From Holothuria scabra (taxonomy: Eukaryota; Echinodermata; Holothuroidea; Aspidochirotida; Holothuriidae): 64,000 nt of DNA. The stretch lies in NCBI GenBank assembly GCA_037179385.1, contig CM074185.1, positions 52,083,000 to 52,146,999 on the forward strand. The letters are read 5' to 3'. Made by a program: the position numbers and the translations under genes. This document shows, in pieces, positions 34,901 to 46,407 of the stretch (position 1 is its first letter; every line of letters starts with the position of its first letter). The notes under the pieces were generated by a model. It searched no databases, was not told the origin of the DNA, and worked only from the letters and a program-made list of their open reading frames with translations.

Positions 34901-35610
34901 TTCAAGACAGCTGTTTGACCAACTGTTTGTCTGTCTAGCTAGGTATGGCTTTTATTGCGGTCAAAAGTTCATCTCGAATGACAAAATTATTTTTTGAACA
35001 TGCTAGTATAACATTTAAATGAGAGGGTAATGGTGCATGATGGCACTCTTTGAAACGGAGCATTTATGTATCATCGAAACCTCAATGCATTTTTGCATTC
35101 TGGTTTTTTTTTTTTTTTTTTTTTTTATTTTTGAAAGTCTGAACACCACAATATTAGGAGGTAGTTTGGGGCTCGCCGAGATTTTTTGTCTTTTGAGACA
35201 AGTGTTTGAAATTACTGATTTTGCATTGTGAAAACCGCACGAGACCCATAGAGTAGACGCTGACACTTTGTTGTGGACTAAATGTGATTTAGAGTGTCTT
35301 TAAAATTCTCATCACAAAGTGATATTTTGTGTTATGTTGGAGAGGCTATCATCTCACGAGTTAGCTGACACTTTGACTATTCGTGGCACTTCCAATCTGC
35401 CATGACATTGACCATGAGGGTTTTACTCGAGGAGCTCAAGCTTTTCTTAACCCCTTAAGATAACTCCATAAAACCTCACTCAAAGATTGATATATACGCT
35501 AGCTTCTTTGCCCACAATTGATCAAACATTCCCCCATTTAACCATTTTTGCACTATTTACACTTAAGCTGTTACACTTTGAAGTCAGGTTTATAAAAGAC
35601 TGGGTTTTCG
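34901..35610. other. Non-coding DNA with long T tract
   Basis: A poly-T run of about 22 nt lies at 35105-35126. Nothing else was recognised before the inverted-repeat element. Confidence 0.5.
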
Positions 35611-37562
35611 ACCCACCTGAAGTTAGCAGAATATTCTGCTAGCAGCGTATTTTCCTGAAGTTAGCAGAATATTCTGCTAGCAGTATATTTTTACATGAGC
35701 AAATTTTGCTGAGTAGATCAACAGGAGTAGGTGGCGCTGTTTAATAGAACTGTTCGTGAAATAAAAAGGGGGGGGGAGACAGGGTAAGGATATAGAGGGT
35801 AAGAAGGGAAATGTGAACTGAGCGGACATATATTCTTTTTACACGGTTTATATAAACCGTGCATTTTAACACGGTATTTTTATATACATACCGGTTAAAA
35901 AAATCACCAAAACAGTAACAACACACGAGAAAGAGACAAAAACAAAGCCAGTATAAAACCCTCAAAGAGTCGAAAGACCAAAAGTTAGAACTAAAAGTGA
36001 TAATTACGACCAACAAAAGGACGAACAAGCCGAAGGTAAGACTAAAACCTATGCAAAAGAGTTAAAAAGTAAGCAACAAAAAGCTAATAAAAAATATATA
36101 AAACAGGGACGGATATAACGAGAAAAGTACGGGTTTTTTTTTTTGAAAGCGACGAAATTAGCACACTGTTTTGGCAATTAAAGCCTTCATTAATGTTAAG
36201 ACCTTTCGAGTAGACACAAATTAGCCTCCAAATCCATTCCTATTCTTTCCTATTCAAAACATCATCCAAATCTGAACAACTACTAGAAATTAAATCTAAA
36301 ATATGATCATAAAAAACAGGTTAATGGTCTCTGAGATGTTTATAATTCTCCTTACAAAAGTTATGGTTTTTAATTTTCTTTAACACATATTTGGTTAACT
36401 CAGGCTTAAGAGCATTTATACGAAATCTGAAATTGTTTGTCTGTCCTACGAACTGAACATTACAAATAGAACCTAAAATACAATAAATAACCCAATAACC
36501 ATTACACGTACGTATACAGTACCGAAATTTCGAAATTTAAATTTACTTCAAGAAACATTACTCACAATTAACTCGTCACAAATAAGGGAACTTACAGAGC
36601 TGACACGGTTTGGTTTTGTTTTTTCAGCAAAGGACACAAGAAGTCTCAATACGGGAAAGGGTTCTAAGTTTTGTTGTGACCCAAAACTTTTTCAGGATGG
36701 ACGGTTGACGAAAAATAATAATGGGAGGAAGGTGTGTCAAACACACTATTCCGTTATCTGACACAATCGCGCCACCGCCGAGAATATGGCTCGAAGATAG
36801 TCCATTTGAGTGCTCACTTGCGATTATTTGTTACTGCAGCACAAAAGAATAAATGGCTTTATCCTAAATCACTTTAATTTGAAGGACCTCAATGATAACA
36901 GTTTATTGTTATACAATTTTAGAGAATTCAGAAAGCATAACGATGTATTATTTATGGTCCGACAATACGAAACAATTGTATCTTGAAGGGACAGACTAAT
37001 GGTGAAAACTTGTAGTAGTATATTCCTTTGATAAGTTTAAATAACGTCGAGGAGTGTCCATTTCGGGCGTGGGCGGGACCCTAAGGGCAGCAACGAAACG
37101 AACGTTATATCCATTCAACGCGGCCTTGAAAGACGTGTCATCCACTGTATTTTGTTATCTGACACAAACGCGCCACTTGCGAGAAACTGGGCCCAAAGAT
37201 GGTCCATTTGTTCGCTCACTTTCAATTATTTGTTAAACAGCAAGTATAAATCACTTTAAGTCGAAGGACCTTAAGAATAACAGTTTATTTTTATACAATT
37301 TTAGGGATTTCAAAAAAGCGGGTAGGTGTATCATTTATGGTCCAACAATACGGAACAAGTGGAACTTAAAGGGAGAGACTTATGACTTTAAAGACGTGTC
37401 ACTCACCTTATTTTGCGATCTGACACAAAAGCGCCATTGGCAATATAGGCCCAAAGATGGTCCATTTGAGTGCTCACTTGCGATACTTTGTATTCTGTTA
37501 TCTGACACAATGGTACCACTAGCTAGAATATCCGAGCAAAGATGGTCAGTTTGAGAACTCAT
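35611..37562 (+). repeat. Left arm of the foldback element
   Basis: Outer end: two copies of the 16-bp palindrome AGCAGAATATTCTGCT, 38 bp apart. The G-run, the CACGGTTTAT palindrome, the GIY-YIG remnant on the minus strand and partial 422-bp satellite units follow inward. The arm ends at ctcataattt, where similarity to the right arm stops. Confidence 0.85.
36168..36475 (-). pseudogene. Degenerate GIY-YIG nuclease domain (left arm)
   Basis: On the minus strand the frame reads NVQFVGQTNNFRFRINALK near the start and WIWRLICVYSKGLNINEGF near the end. This fits the YVGQT(T)NxFRxRxxxHK ... FWIWxLxTLxPxGLN pattern of GIY-YIG domains attached to retroelement proteins. Two in-frame stops break it, a TAA after LRDH and a TAG before EWIW. 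Both stops are also in the right-arm copy, so decay preceded or was homogenised with arm formation. Confidence 0.55.
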
Positions 37563-40500
37563 AATTTTTTGTTACTGCAGCATAAAAAGAAAGATGGCTA
37601 TGTTGTACATCACGTTTAATTTGGGGTCCTATATGATAACAGTTTATTTTTTAAAAGATAGGAATTTCAGGGAGCGCGCCAGTGTATTATTTATTGTCCA
37701 ACAAAACAGAACAGGTGGACCCTAAAGGGGCAGACTACCGATGAAAACTTGTAGAAGTATATTTCTTTGTAATCACACAAGTTGTAATAAGTTTAGATTA
37801 GGCTAAGTCAAGGAGCGTCCATTACGGGCCCCGTAGGAGGGACCGGACGGCAGCAGTGAAGGCATCGTTATATCCATTCATTGCGACCTTCAAAGGCGTG
37901 TCACCCACCAAATTTTGTTATCTGACACAAAAGCGCCACTAGCGGGAATATGGGCCCAAAGATGGTTCATTTGCGAGCCCACTTGCGATTATTTGTTACT
38001 GCAGCACAAAAGAATAAATGGCTATATCCTACATCACTTTAGTTGGATGGACCTAACGGATAACAGATTATTTTTATACAATTTTAGGAATTTCAGAAAG
38101 CGAGCCGGTGTATTATTTATAGTCCAAAAATACGGAACAAGTGCACCTTAAAGGGACAGACTTATGGTGAAGCCTTGTAGCAGATTAGTTCTTTGAAATC
38201 GCACTTGTTGTAATAAGTTTAGATAAAGTCGAGGAGCGTCCACTACGGGAACCCGTAGGAGGGACCAGACGGCAGCAGTGAAGGTATCGTAATATCCCTC
38301 TTCATTGCGACCTTCAAAGACTTGTCACCCACCGAATTTTGTTATCTGACACAAAAGCGCCACTGGCAAGAATATGGGTCCAAAGATGATTCATTTGCGA
38401 GCCCACTTGCGATTATTTGTTACTGCAGTACAAAAGATTAAATGGCTATATCCTACATCACTTGAATTGGATGGACCTAACGGATAACAGATTATTTTTA
38501 TACAATTTTAGGAATTTCAGAAAGCGAGCCGGTGTATTATTTATAGTCCAAAAATACGGAACAAGTGCACCTTAAAGGGACAGACTTATGGTGAAGCCTT
38601 GTAGCAGATTAGTTCTTTGAAATCGCACTTGTTGTAATAAGTTTAGATTAAGTCGAGGAGCGTCCATTACGGGCCCCCGTAGGAGGGACCAAATACCAGC
38701 AATGAAGGTATTGTAATATCCATTCAACGCGGCCTTCACAGACTTGTCACCCACCGAATTTTGTTATCTGACACAAAAGCGCCACTGGCAAGAATATGGG
38801 CCCAAAGATGATTCATTTGCGAGCCCACTTGCGATTATTTGTTACTGCAGTACAAAAGAATAAATGGCTATATCCTACATCACTTGAATTGGATGGACCT
38901 AACGGATAACAGATTATTTTTATACAATTTTAGGAATTTCAGAAAGCGAGCCGGTGTATTATTTATAGTCCAAAAATACGGAACAAGTGCACCTTAAAGG
39001 GACAGACTTATGGTGAAACCTTGTAGCAGATTAGTTCTTTGAAATCGCACTTGTTGTAATAAGTTTAGATTAAGTCGAGGAGCGTCCATTACGGGCCCCC
39101 GTAGGAGGGACCAAATACCAGCAATGAAGGTATTGTAATATCCATTCAACGCGCCCTTGAAAGACGTGTCATCCACTGTATTTTGTTATCTGACACAAAC
39201 TCGCCACTGGCGAGAATATGGGCCCAAATTTGGTCCATCTGAGCGCTCGCTTGCGATTATTTGTTACTGAGGTACAAAAGAATAAATGGTTATATACTAC
39301 ATCACTTTATATCGAAGAACCTTAAGGATAACAGTTTATTTTTATACAATTTTAGGGATTTCAGAAAGCGGACCGGTGTATTATTTATGGTCTAACAATA
39401 CGAAACTAGTGGACCTTGAAAGGACAGACTAATGGTTAAAATTTGTAGCAGTTTATTCCTTTGTAATCGCACATATGGTAATGATAAGTTTAAATTACGT
39501 CGAGAAGTGTCCATTTCGGGCCCCCGTGGGCGGGACCCCGACTTCAGCAACGAAATTAACGTAATATCCATTCAACGCGGCCTTCAAAGACGTGTCACCC
39601 ACTGAATTCTGTTATTTGACACAAACGCTCCACTGGCGAGAATATTGGCCCAAAGATGGTCCATTTGAGCGCTCACTTGCGATTATTTGTTACTGCAGCA
39701 CAAAAGAATAAATGCCTATATCCTACATCACTTAACTTCGAAGGACCTTAAAGATAACAGCACAATTTTAGGGATTTCAGAAAGCGGGCCTTTGTATTAT
39801 TTATGGTCCAAAAATACGGAACAAGCGGACCTTAAAGGGACAGACTTATGGTGAAGCCTTGTAGCAGATTAATTCTTTGAAATCACACTTGTTGTAATAA
39901 GTTTAGATTAAGTCGAGGAGCGTCCACTACGGGAACCCGTAGGAGGGACCAGACGGCAGCAGTGAAGGTATCGTAATATCCCTTCATTGCGACCTTCAAA
40001 GACTTGTCACCCACCGAATTTTGTTATCTGACACAAAAGCGCCACTGGCAAGATAATGGGCCCAAAGATGATTCATTTGCGAGCCCACTTGCGATTATTT
40101 GTTACTGCAGTACAAAAGAATAAATGGCTATATCCTACATCACTTGAATTGGATGGACCTAACGGATAACAGATTATTTTTATACAATTTTAGGAATTTC
40201 AGAAAGCGAGCCGGTGTATTATTTATGGTCCAAAAATACGGAACAAGTGCACCTTAAAGGGACAGACTTATGGTGAAACCTTGTAGCAGATTAGTTCTTT
40301 GAAATCGCACTTGTTGTAATAAGTTTAGATAAAGTCGAGGAGCGTCCACTATGATGAGTTCTCAAATTGACCATCTTTGTTCGGATATTCTAGCTAGTGG
40401 TACCATTGTGTCAGATAACAGAATACAAAGTATCGCAAGTGAGCACTCAAATGGACCATCTTTGGGCCTATATTGCCAATGGCGCTTTTGTGTCAGATCG

Positions 40501-41180
40501 CAAAATAAGGTGAGTGACACGTCTTTAAAGTCATAAGTCTCTCCCTTTAAGTTCCACTTGTTCCGTATTGTTGGACCATAAATGATACACCTACCCGCTT
40601 TTTTGAAATCCCTAAAATTGTATAAAAATAAACTGTTATTCTTAAGGTCCTTCGACTTAAAGTGATTTATACTTGCTGTTTAACAAATAATTGAAAGTGA
40701 GCGAACAAATGGACCATCTTTGGGCCCAGTTTCTCGCAAGTGGCGCGTTTGTGTCAGATAACAAAATACAGTGGATGACACGTCTTTCAAGGCCGCGTTG
40801 AATGGATATTACGTTCGTTTCGTTGCTGCCCTTGGGGTCCCGCCCACGCCCGAAATGGACACTCCTCGACGTTATTTAAACTTACCAAAGGAATATACTG
40901 CTACAAGTTTTCACCATTAGTCTGTCCCTTCAAGATACAATTGTTTCGTATTGTCGGACCATGAATAATACATCGTTATGCTTTCTGAATTCTCTAAAAT
41001 TGTATAACAATAAACTGTTATCATTGAGGTCCTTCAAATTAAAGTGATTTAGGATAAAGCCATTTATTCTTTTGTGCTGCAGTAACAAATAATCGCAAGT
41101 GAGCACTCAAATGGACTATCTTCGAGCCATATTCTCGGCGGTGGCGCGATTGTGTCAGATAACGGAATAGTGTGGGTGAC
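36740..41180. repeat. 422-bp satellite, inner part of the foldback
   Basis: The landmark gttatctgacacaaa occurs at 37917, 38341, 38763, 39185, 39611 and 40023 (spacings 424, 422, 422, 426 and 412). Further copies lie in both arms, for example near 36753, 37156, 37411 and 37497, with their mirror images on the other side. The consensus unit also carries gcgattatttgttactgcag, tttttatacaattttagg and gtcgaggagcgtcca. Neighbouring units at 38330-39180 are almost identical, which implies recent homogenisation. The 60-codon frames in it are repeat artefacts. Confidence 0.85.
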
Positions 41181-42300
41181 ACACCTTCCTCCCATTATTA
41201 TTTTTCGTCAACCGTCCATCCTGAAAAAGTTTTGGGTCACAACAAAACTTAGAACCCTTTCCCGTATTGAGACTTCTTGTGTCCTTTGCTGAAAAAACAA
41301 AACCAAACCGTGTCAGCTCTGTAAGTTCCCTTATTTGTGACGAGTTTATTGTGAGTAATGTTTCTTGAAGTAAATCTAAATTTCGAAATTTTGGTACTGT
41401 ATACGTACGTGTAATGGTTATTGGGTTATTTATTGTATTTTAGGTTCTATTTGTAATGTTCAGTTCGTAGGACAGACAAACAATTTCAGATTTCGTATAA
41501 ATGCTCTTAAGCCTGAGTTAACCAAATATGTGTTAAAGAAAATTAAAAACCATAACTTTTGTAAGGAGAATTATAAACATCTCAGAGACCATTAACCTGT
41601 TTTTTATGATCATATTTTAGATTTAATTTCTAGTAGTTGTTCAGATTTGGATGATGTTTTGAATAGGAAAGAATAGGAATGGATTTGGAGGCTAATTTGT
41701 GTCTACTCGAAAGGTCTTAACATTAATGAAGGCTTTAATTGCCAAAACAGTGTGCTAAACGTCGCTTTCAAAAAAAAAAAAAAAAAAAAAACCCGTACTT
41801 TTCTCGTTATATCCGTCCCTATTTTATATATTTTTTATTAGCTTTTTGTTGCTTACTTTTTAACTCTTTTGCATAGGTTTTAGTCTTACCTTCGGCTTGT
41901 TCGTCCTTTTGTTTGTCGTAATTATCACTTTTAGTTCTTACTTTTGATCTTTCGACTCTTTGAGGGTTTAATACTGGCTTTGTTCTTGTCTCTTTCTCGT
42001 GTGTTTTTACTGTTTTGGTGGTTTTTTTACCCGGTATGTATATAAAAATACCGTGTTAAAATGCACGGTTTATATAAACCGTGTAAAAAGTATATATATT
42101 CGCTCAGTTCACCTTTCCCTTCTTACCCTCTGTCCCCCCCCCCCTTTTATTTCACGAACAGTTCTATTAAACAGCGCCACCTACTCCTGTTGATCTACTC
42201 AGCAAAATTTGCTCATGCAAAAATATACTGCTAGCAGAATATTCTGCTAACTTCAGGAAAATACGCTGCCAGCAGAATATTCTGCTAACTTCAGGTGGGT
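40350..42300 (-). repeat. Right arm of the foldback element
   Basis: Reverse complement of 35611-37562, ending cttcaggtgggt at 42300. The poly-A run at about 41770-41790 is longer than the matching T-run of the left arm (about 36134-36142). This is a typical slippage difference between otherwise near-identical arms. Confidence 0.85.
41443..41748 (+). pseudogene. Degenerate GIY-YIG nuclease domain (right arm)
   Basis: The plus-strand frame contains CNVQFVGQTNNFRFRINALK and, after two stops shared with the left arm copy, WIWRLICVYSKGLNINEGF. The YIG signature is VGQT here and the conserved arginine sits in RFRI. The glutamate-bearing helix cannot be assigned. It is probably a relic of the element's former protein or of a captured Penelope-like/GIY-YIG retroelement. 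Confidence 0.55.
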
Positions 42301-42785
42301 TTCATTTCGTTGGTCGCTGTATGAAAAATGCGATGTGCTAGCGACCGCCAAATCAAGAGACTCAAAGCACCGTATAACGTACCTTAGCTTGCGCCTCTGT
42401 GGCTGGAGCCCCATTTGGTTTTTTGTAGCGATGAGCTGAACGAAAAGACTTCGTCCGTTCCGCGCGCTACGTATACCTCTGACAAAGAACACTGAAAACA
42501 GTTGGGTAAAATAATCACCAACACTGGGCACGTATGTAACAATACTGACATTGGGAAAACATTGTCCAAAATTGTTGAATTCATTGTACGGGTGAACTAT
42601 GCGTTTAGGTACAATTTTCTTGGGTATAACCCACGACCTGGCTGATCAATCATTGGAGAGAATGTACCCAATTTCAGTATTTGTCACATACGTGACCAGC
42701 GGTTGGTGAACATTTTACCAAACTGTTCTTAGAAACAATGAAAAGCTAGGAAACAAATCCATATCGTATAATTCACGGGCAACTA
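42301..42785. other. Non-coding DNA, nothing recognised
   Basis: Frames on the minus strand (42253-42584) overlap in two registers and cross the foldback boundary, so they are not supported as genes. Confidence 0.5.
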
Positions 42786-42909
42786 CTTATTAATGAAATG
42801 GCGCCACTTCAATGACCCGTTGGAACAGACAACTGTAGCTTAAAAATGAAAATCCACTGTTTTTGATGGAAAACCCAAAATGCTTGACACAACATCTACT
42901 CTCAACATG

Positions 42910-43215
42910 TTTCCAGCAAACCGTCTTCCCTGCCAGTGCCACAGGCCATAGTACCGCGTCTTGCTTGGATCTTTGCATTTCTTTCCGGTATCGGTAAAAT
43001 TCTTAAGTTACCCAGTAACATTAAGATGCCACATCACAGAATCTATATTATCCAGACTGGTCGTCTCCCGTTGACAAATTTGAAGAAACAAATTCAGATC
43101 GATCAACGGATCGATTTACAACCCCCCCCCCCCCCCACTTCCCATTTTTACGATTACTATAGTAACATGACAGACGAATATAATCAAGAATCAGCATCCG
43201 AAAAGACCGTTGTTC
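42910..43215 (+). repeat. Family B block, copy 3 (partial)
   Basis: Shares with 8570-9290 and 9560-10225 the order ccgtcttccctgccagt, ttacccagtaac, gaagaaacaaattcagat and a poly-C tract (43121-43136). Confidence 0.55.
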
Positions 43216-43375
43216 ATTTTTTTGTGATTTTAGGATTTCTTTACATTTCTGTATGATGACGTAAATTATTTGTAAATACTAATATCATACCATCCCCAGC
43301 TTTGGTCTGTTGGCAGAAAATTAAGGGCGCTCCTTTAAATTGATATTTTTGCGGGTGATTTGCTTCATTAAGGGA

Positions 43376-44000
43376 GAGGTCAAAGCAAAAGTTTAATTCA
43401 TATGTTAAACAGGAACTAAACCTACACCGTGCGAAGAAACTTTCATTCAAATCGGACATGTATTTCTGTAGATATCAGTACATAAAATCACTAGATGTTT
43501 GTTCCAAAGTGAGGGCAGCAGAAGTCTTGTCACTCCCTCACATTGAAGAAATGGTTGTTTTCGTTTGTTTTGTCAGACTGTTGTCTTGACCTTGCAGTTA
43601 ATCGGTACAAGACCCCCCTGTGGGGGATGCAAATTTTGTAAGGTCGCCATGCGCCACTCGTTCAAGTTCTGATAATATGGTACTTTTGAGGAGAAAGTTA
43701 GTTGTAAAGTTTAAAGATACACAAAAGACTACCCATAAAACGTGAGGACATGATGTCATCTGAGCTTGCTTCAAGTTCACGTTTTGTTGAAACTGTGGCA
43801 AATTTACTTTCTCATATCTTGAGAACCACATATCGAATATCAATGCAAGATCACCACAATGCCTGAAATAGGTACCCCTCTGACATTTTAAACATGATAT
43901 GACTGTAAAACCTTCTTTTATTGACCAAGTTGAAGAGGTGGTCATTTCTGAAGTTAATATAAAAGACCTACTTATATGAGAGTAGTAAATGCTCTTTACG
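43376..44000 (-). repeat. Dispersed repeat family A, copy 3 (inverted)
   Basis: Reverse complement of the family A landmarks: ggaactaaacctacac, ttgaccttgcagt, gtgaggacatgatgtcat and caccacaatgcctgaaataggtaccc. It is the most complete inverted copy. The 136-codon minus frame across it shares a short FQQ.VNL.QA.MT match with a frame of copy 1, but the frames are otherwise not conserved. Confidence 0.7.
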
Positions 44001-45177
44001 ATTAACATTTTTCATATTAGGTAGAAAAGTATTTATAATAAATTTTCAGCCTCATTCCAGTAGCCTATCGGTACGAAGACATTCCCATGTTTTGGTTATG
44101 TAAGTTGTGGCGTAGACCTACCGAGGGAAAGCTTTAAACCCAGATATGGAGGACGCACCATTTTGTTCCCAACAGTGCATCTGCGAAGACAGATAAGCGA
44201 ACCAAAGTTTACGACTCTTTCTGAGAAAACTTGTACTTTTCAGAAACTGAGAAAACATAACTGTCCCTCCCCCTCTAGCATCCCCTCCAGTGACCGCAAT
44301 ATTCTCTCATAACGTACCACTGGTGTGTAAATTTTTAATCTATTCATATCTGTACTTTTCGTTGATATCAAAGGTCAACAAGCCAGTGTATCGTTCTTTA
44401 TTTGCAGATGTCAGCAATTTTTTCATCTAATTTTTAAACGAAATGAACAGTAAACTCAAAATTCATTTGAGGACAGTACCTTTATTTTGCGGTTTTCCTC
44501 TTACAAATGATTTCATCGTGTGCCTAGGCCCTGCTGCCTGGTTACTGTTACTCTAAATGCATCGTCTACTACAATACATGAAACAGTACTGAAGAAAATA
44601 CCTACGAAAACATACATACCTACAACTTGTGCGATAAATATACCAATAATTAATGCGGGAAATGCACTAATTACACAAGATATCTTTAGCGATAATTATA
44701 CCAATCGCTATGACGGCAACATCATCGACAACTTCGATAATGGCAATTTTAACGAGAAAAAAGTTACCGTGTCAACAAATACCAGATAGGGCACATTACC
44801 TGGATTTTTTTATGGGTTAACAACTCAATTATTTCATTCGCTGGAAATGAGAAGGCGGTACATTTTTCACTCCACGTTTTCTTTTAGGCTAGTTGGATGG
44901 AAAACCTAAATAGGGGAAGGACTGATGGCTCTCGATTGTTTGATTTCTGCCTTTAGCTGGACGGATGACGGTATACAATCCCAACCCTTGCATCTTACTT
45001 CAGATATAAATGGACACTTTAATCAGAACAGTTTATTGAGGTAATGTTTATTTTCTCAATTTGAATTAACATGACTTGAATACTATTTAAAATCGAATCC
45101 AACATGAAATGGGAATATTTCTACCCTAACGAATACACAATAATCTGTCTCTTGTATGCTATCTCTCTTGGAACTCC
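44001..45177. other. Non-coding DNA, nothing recognised
   Basis: An 89-codon plus frame (44520-44789) is rich in Thr, Ile and Asn, as expected for AT-rich DNA, and has no splice or domain evidence. Confidence 0.45.
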
Positions 45178-45438
45178 TATAGACGAATCCGGACAGATTG
45201 TGATGGTCTGATTTTAGTAGGCCTTTACTGGGGTCAATCACCTTAAATCTTTAAATTTTCTTCCTTACCTGTTCCATGCATGGTTGTACACTGAAGTGTA
45301 TCTTGATTTTCTTAACTTCACTGAATGTGAGGATTTGAAATTCACGTAGACAATAAATGAAGATGATTAAAGGCTGATGGACCCCACTAGTGGCTGCCTA
45401 CAGTCACTAAAAACAGGCGCTAATCGGATTCGTCTATA
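45178..45438 (+). mobile_element. MITE-like element, copy 2 (TATAGACGAATCCG termini)
   Basis: The ends are perfect 14-bp inverted repeats: TATAGACGAATCCG at 45178-45191 and CGGATTCGTCTATA at 45425-45438. The element is 261 bp, non-coding, and collinear with 925-1188. The outer TATA may be target duplication or part of the terminus. The superfamily is not determined. Confidence 0.75.
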
Positions 45439-45647
45439 AGGCTTAATACTGGTTCAAGTGCCTCATACAATTTCATTTGTCGTCTGCTATACTTATAGGA
45501 AACATGCGTTTTCTGTTTATTAACTGCATAAGAATGTTTCTCGCGTTGAGTAAGTAAGACACGATACGGACACGGTGCGGTGGGTGCGCGATGTGGGATG
45601 TCCTTGTCCCGCATCTGTAATCGACCATATTGGTTGCGAGCCTTCAT
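45420..45647 (-). CDS. Possible 75-codon ORF, uncertain
   Basis: A minus-strand frame from ATG at 45647 to a stop inside the MITE terminus, so its last residues (LIDESD) come from the transposon end. It is less AT-biased and more charged (MKARNQYGRLQMRDKDIPH start) than the surrounding chance frames, which is the only support. There is no domain, no clear acceptor upstream (a TAA lies just before the ATG) and no second copy. It could be a decayed exon truncated by the MITE insertion, or chance. Confidence 0.2.
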   Translation of the reverse strand: MKARNQYGRLQMRDKDIPHRAPTAPCPYRVLLTQREKHSYAVNKQKTHVSYKYSRRQMKLYEALEPVLSLIDESD

Positions 45648-46407
45648 TTAATAGGAAGTAAGTGTCGCTCGTGTACTTCAAACTTTGGTAGAATAACCTG
45701 TCGATAGTTAAAATTAATGTGACAGTATTTTTCGCACCAGTTCATGAAATTTAAGAGAGTACATCATCATTGGTTTATCTTGAAATGGTTTAGTCTCGAA
45801 ATGACATGATCGATACTTGAAAGCAAAATAAGAAGGAATTCATAGGATCTGGTTGATTGTTTCAAAATAAACTTGGGGAGACTGCTTTTGCCCTTTTAAG
45901 TGACAATCAGAGTTTACATCTTTATATTTTTCACAACTTCTATTCTGCATCACATATGATCATTGGCTTCAAGCTAACAAAAACTGATCCTTGACTGCTG
46001 TCTAACGGCGTGATTGGTTACAGTGCAGTGGAAGTAGTCTGTGTATCTGAATAGTCTTGTATCTATTAATATTCGTTCCAATCTGAAAGACCTCTTCATT
46101 TTCCAAACCTTGATAGACAATCAGTTTAGACAGGAAAAACTAGGTGCTGAAACAAATGTTTAATACCGTATTCTCTACCGTATTCTAACTGCACCTTTAA
46201 GCTTCGTGTCTGATGGATCTAGCACTTAGATAGACAGACGACCTACACCATTATGACAACTATATGGATGGATTCTGTCCAAGTAAGAGAAGATGATCTA
46301 ACCGTTTTAATTAAAGCTTGGAATCGAATTGACAAACCCATCCTGCTCTGCTTTCTAAAACACCGTGCAATAACATGGAATTTAATCTGAATATTCATCG
46401 GGAGCTT

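Larger units (their letters stand above)
35611..42300. mobile_element. 6.7-kb foldback element (long inverted repeat)
   Basis: The left arm 35611-37562 and the right arm 40350-42300 are near-identical reverse complements of about 1.95 kb. They start and end with ACCCACCTGAAGTTAGCAG. Matching landmarks include the 20-bp palindrome CACGGTTTATATAAACCGTG (35842-35861 and 42064-42083), the G/C run (about 35768 and 42137), and a degenerate GIY-YIG domain. The centre, 37563-40349, is a 422-bp satellite that also continues into both arms. Differences are mainly homopolymer lengths and sparse substitutions. No target duplication is certain. A foldback transposon or a palindromic duplication are both possible; no intact transposase is present. 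Confidence 0.85.

Noticed and set aside
37380..40536. Identical 60-61 codon frames in both foldback arms (DHLCSDILASG)
   Set aside because: Identity reflects recent arm identity; the frame is one register of the 422-bp satellite and is broken in other units.
43598..44008. 136-codon minus frame in repeat family A
   Set aside because: Only a short stretch is shared with another copy; indels between copies do not respect the frame.
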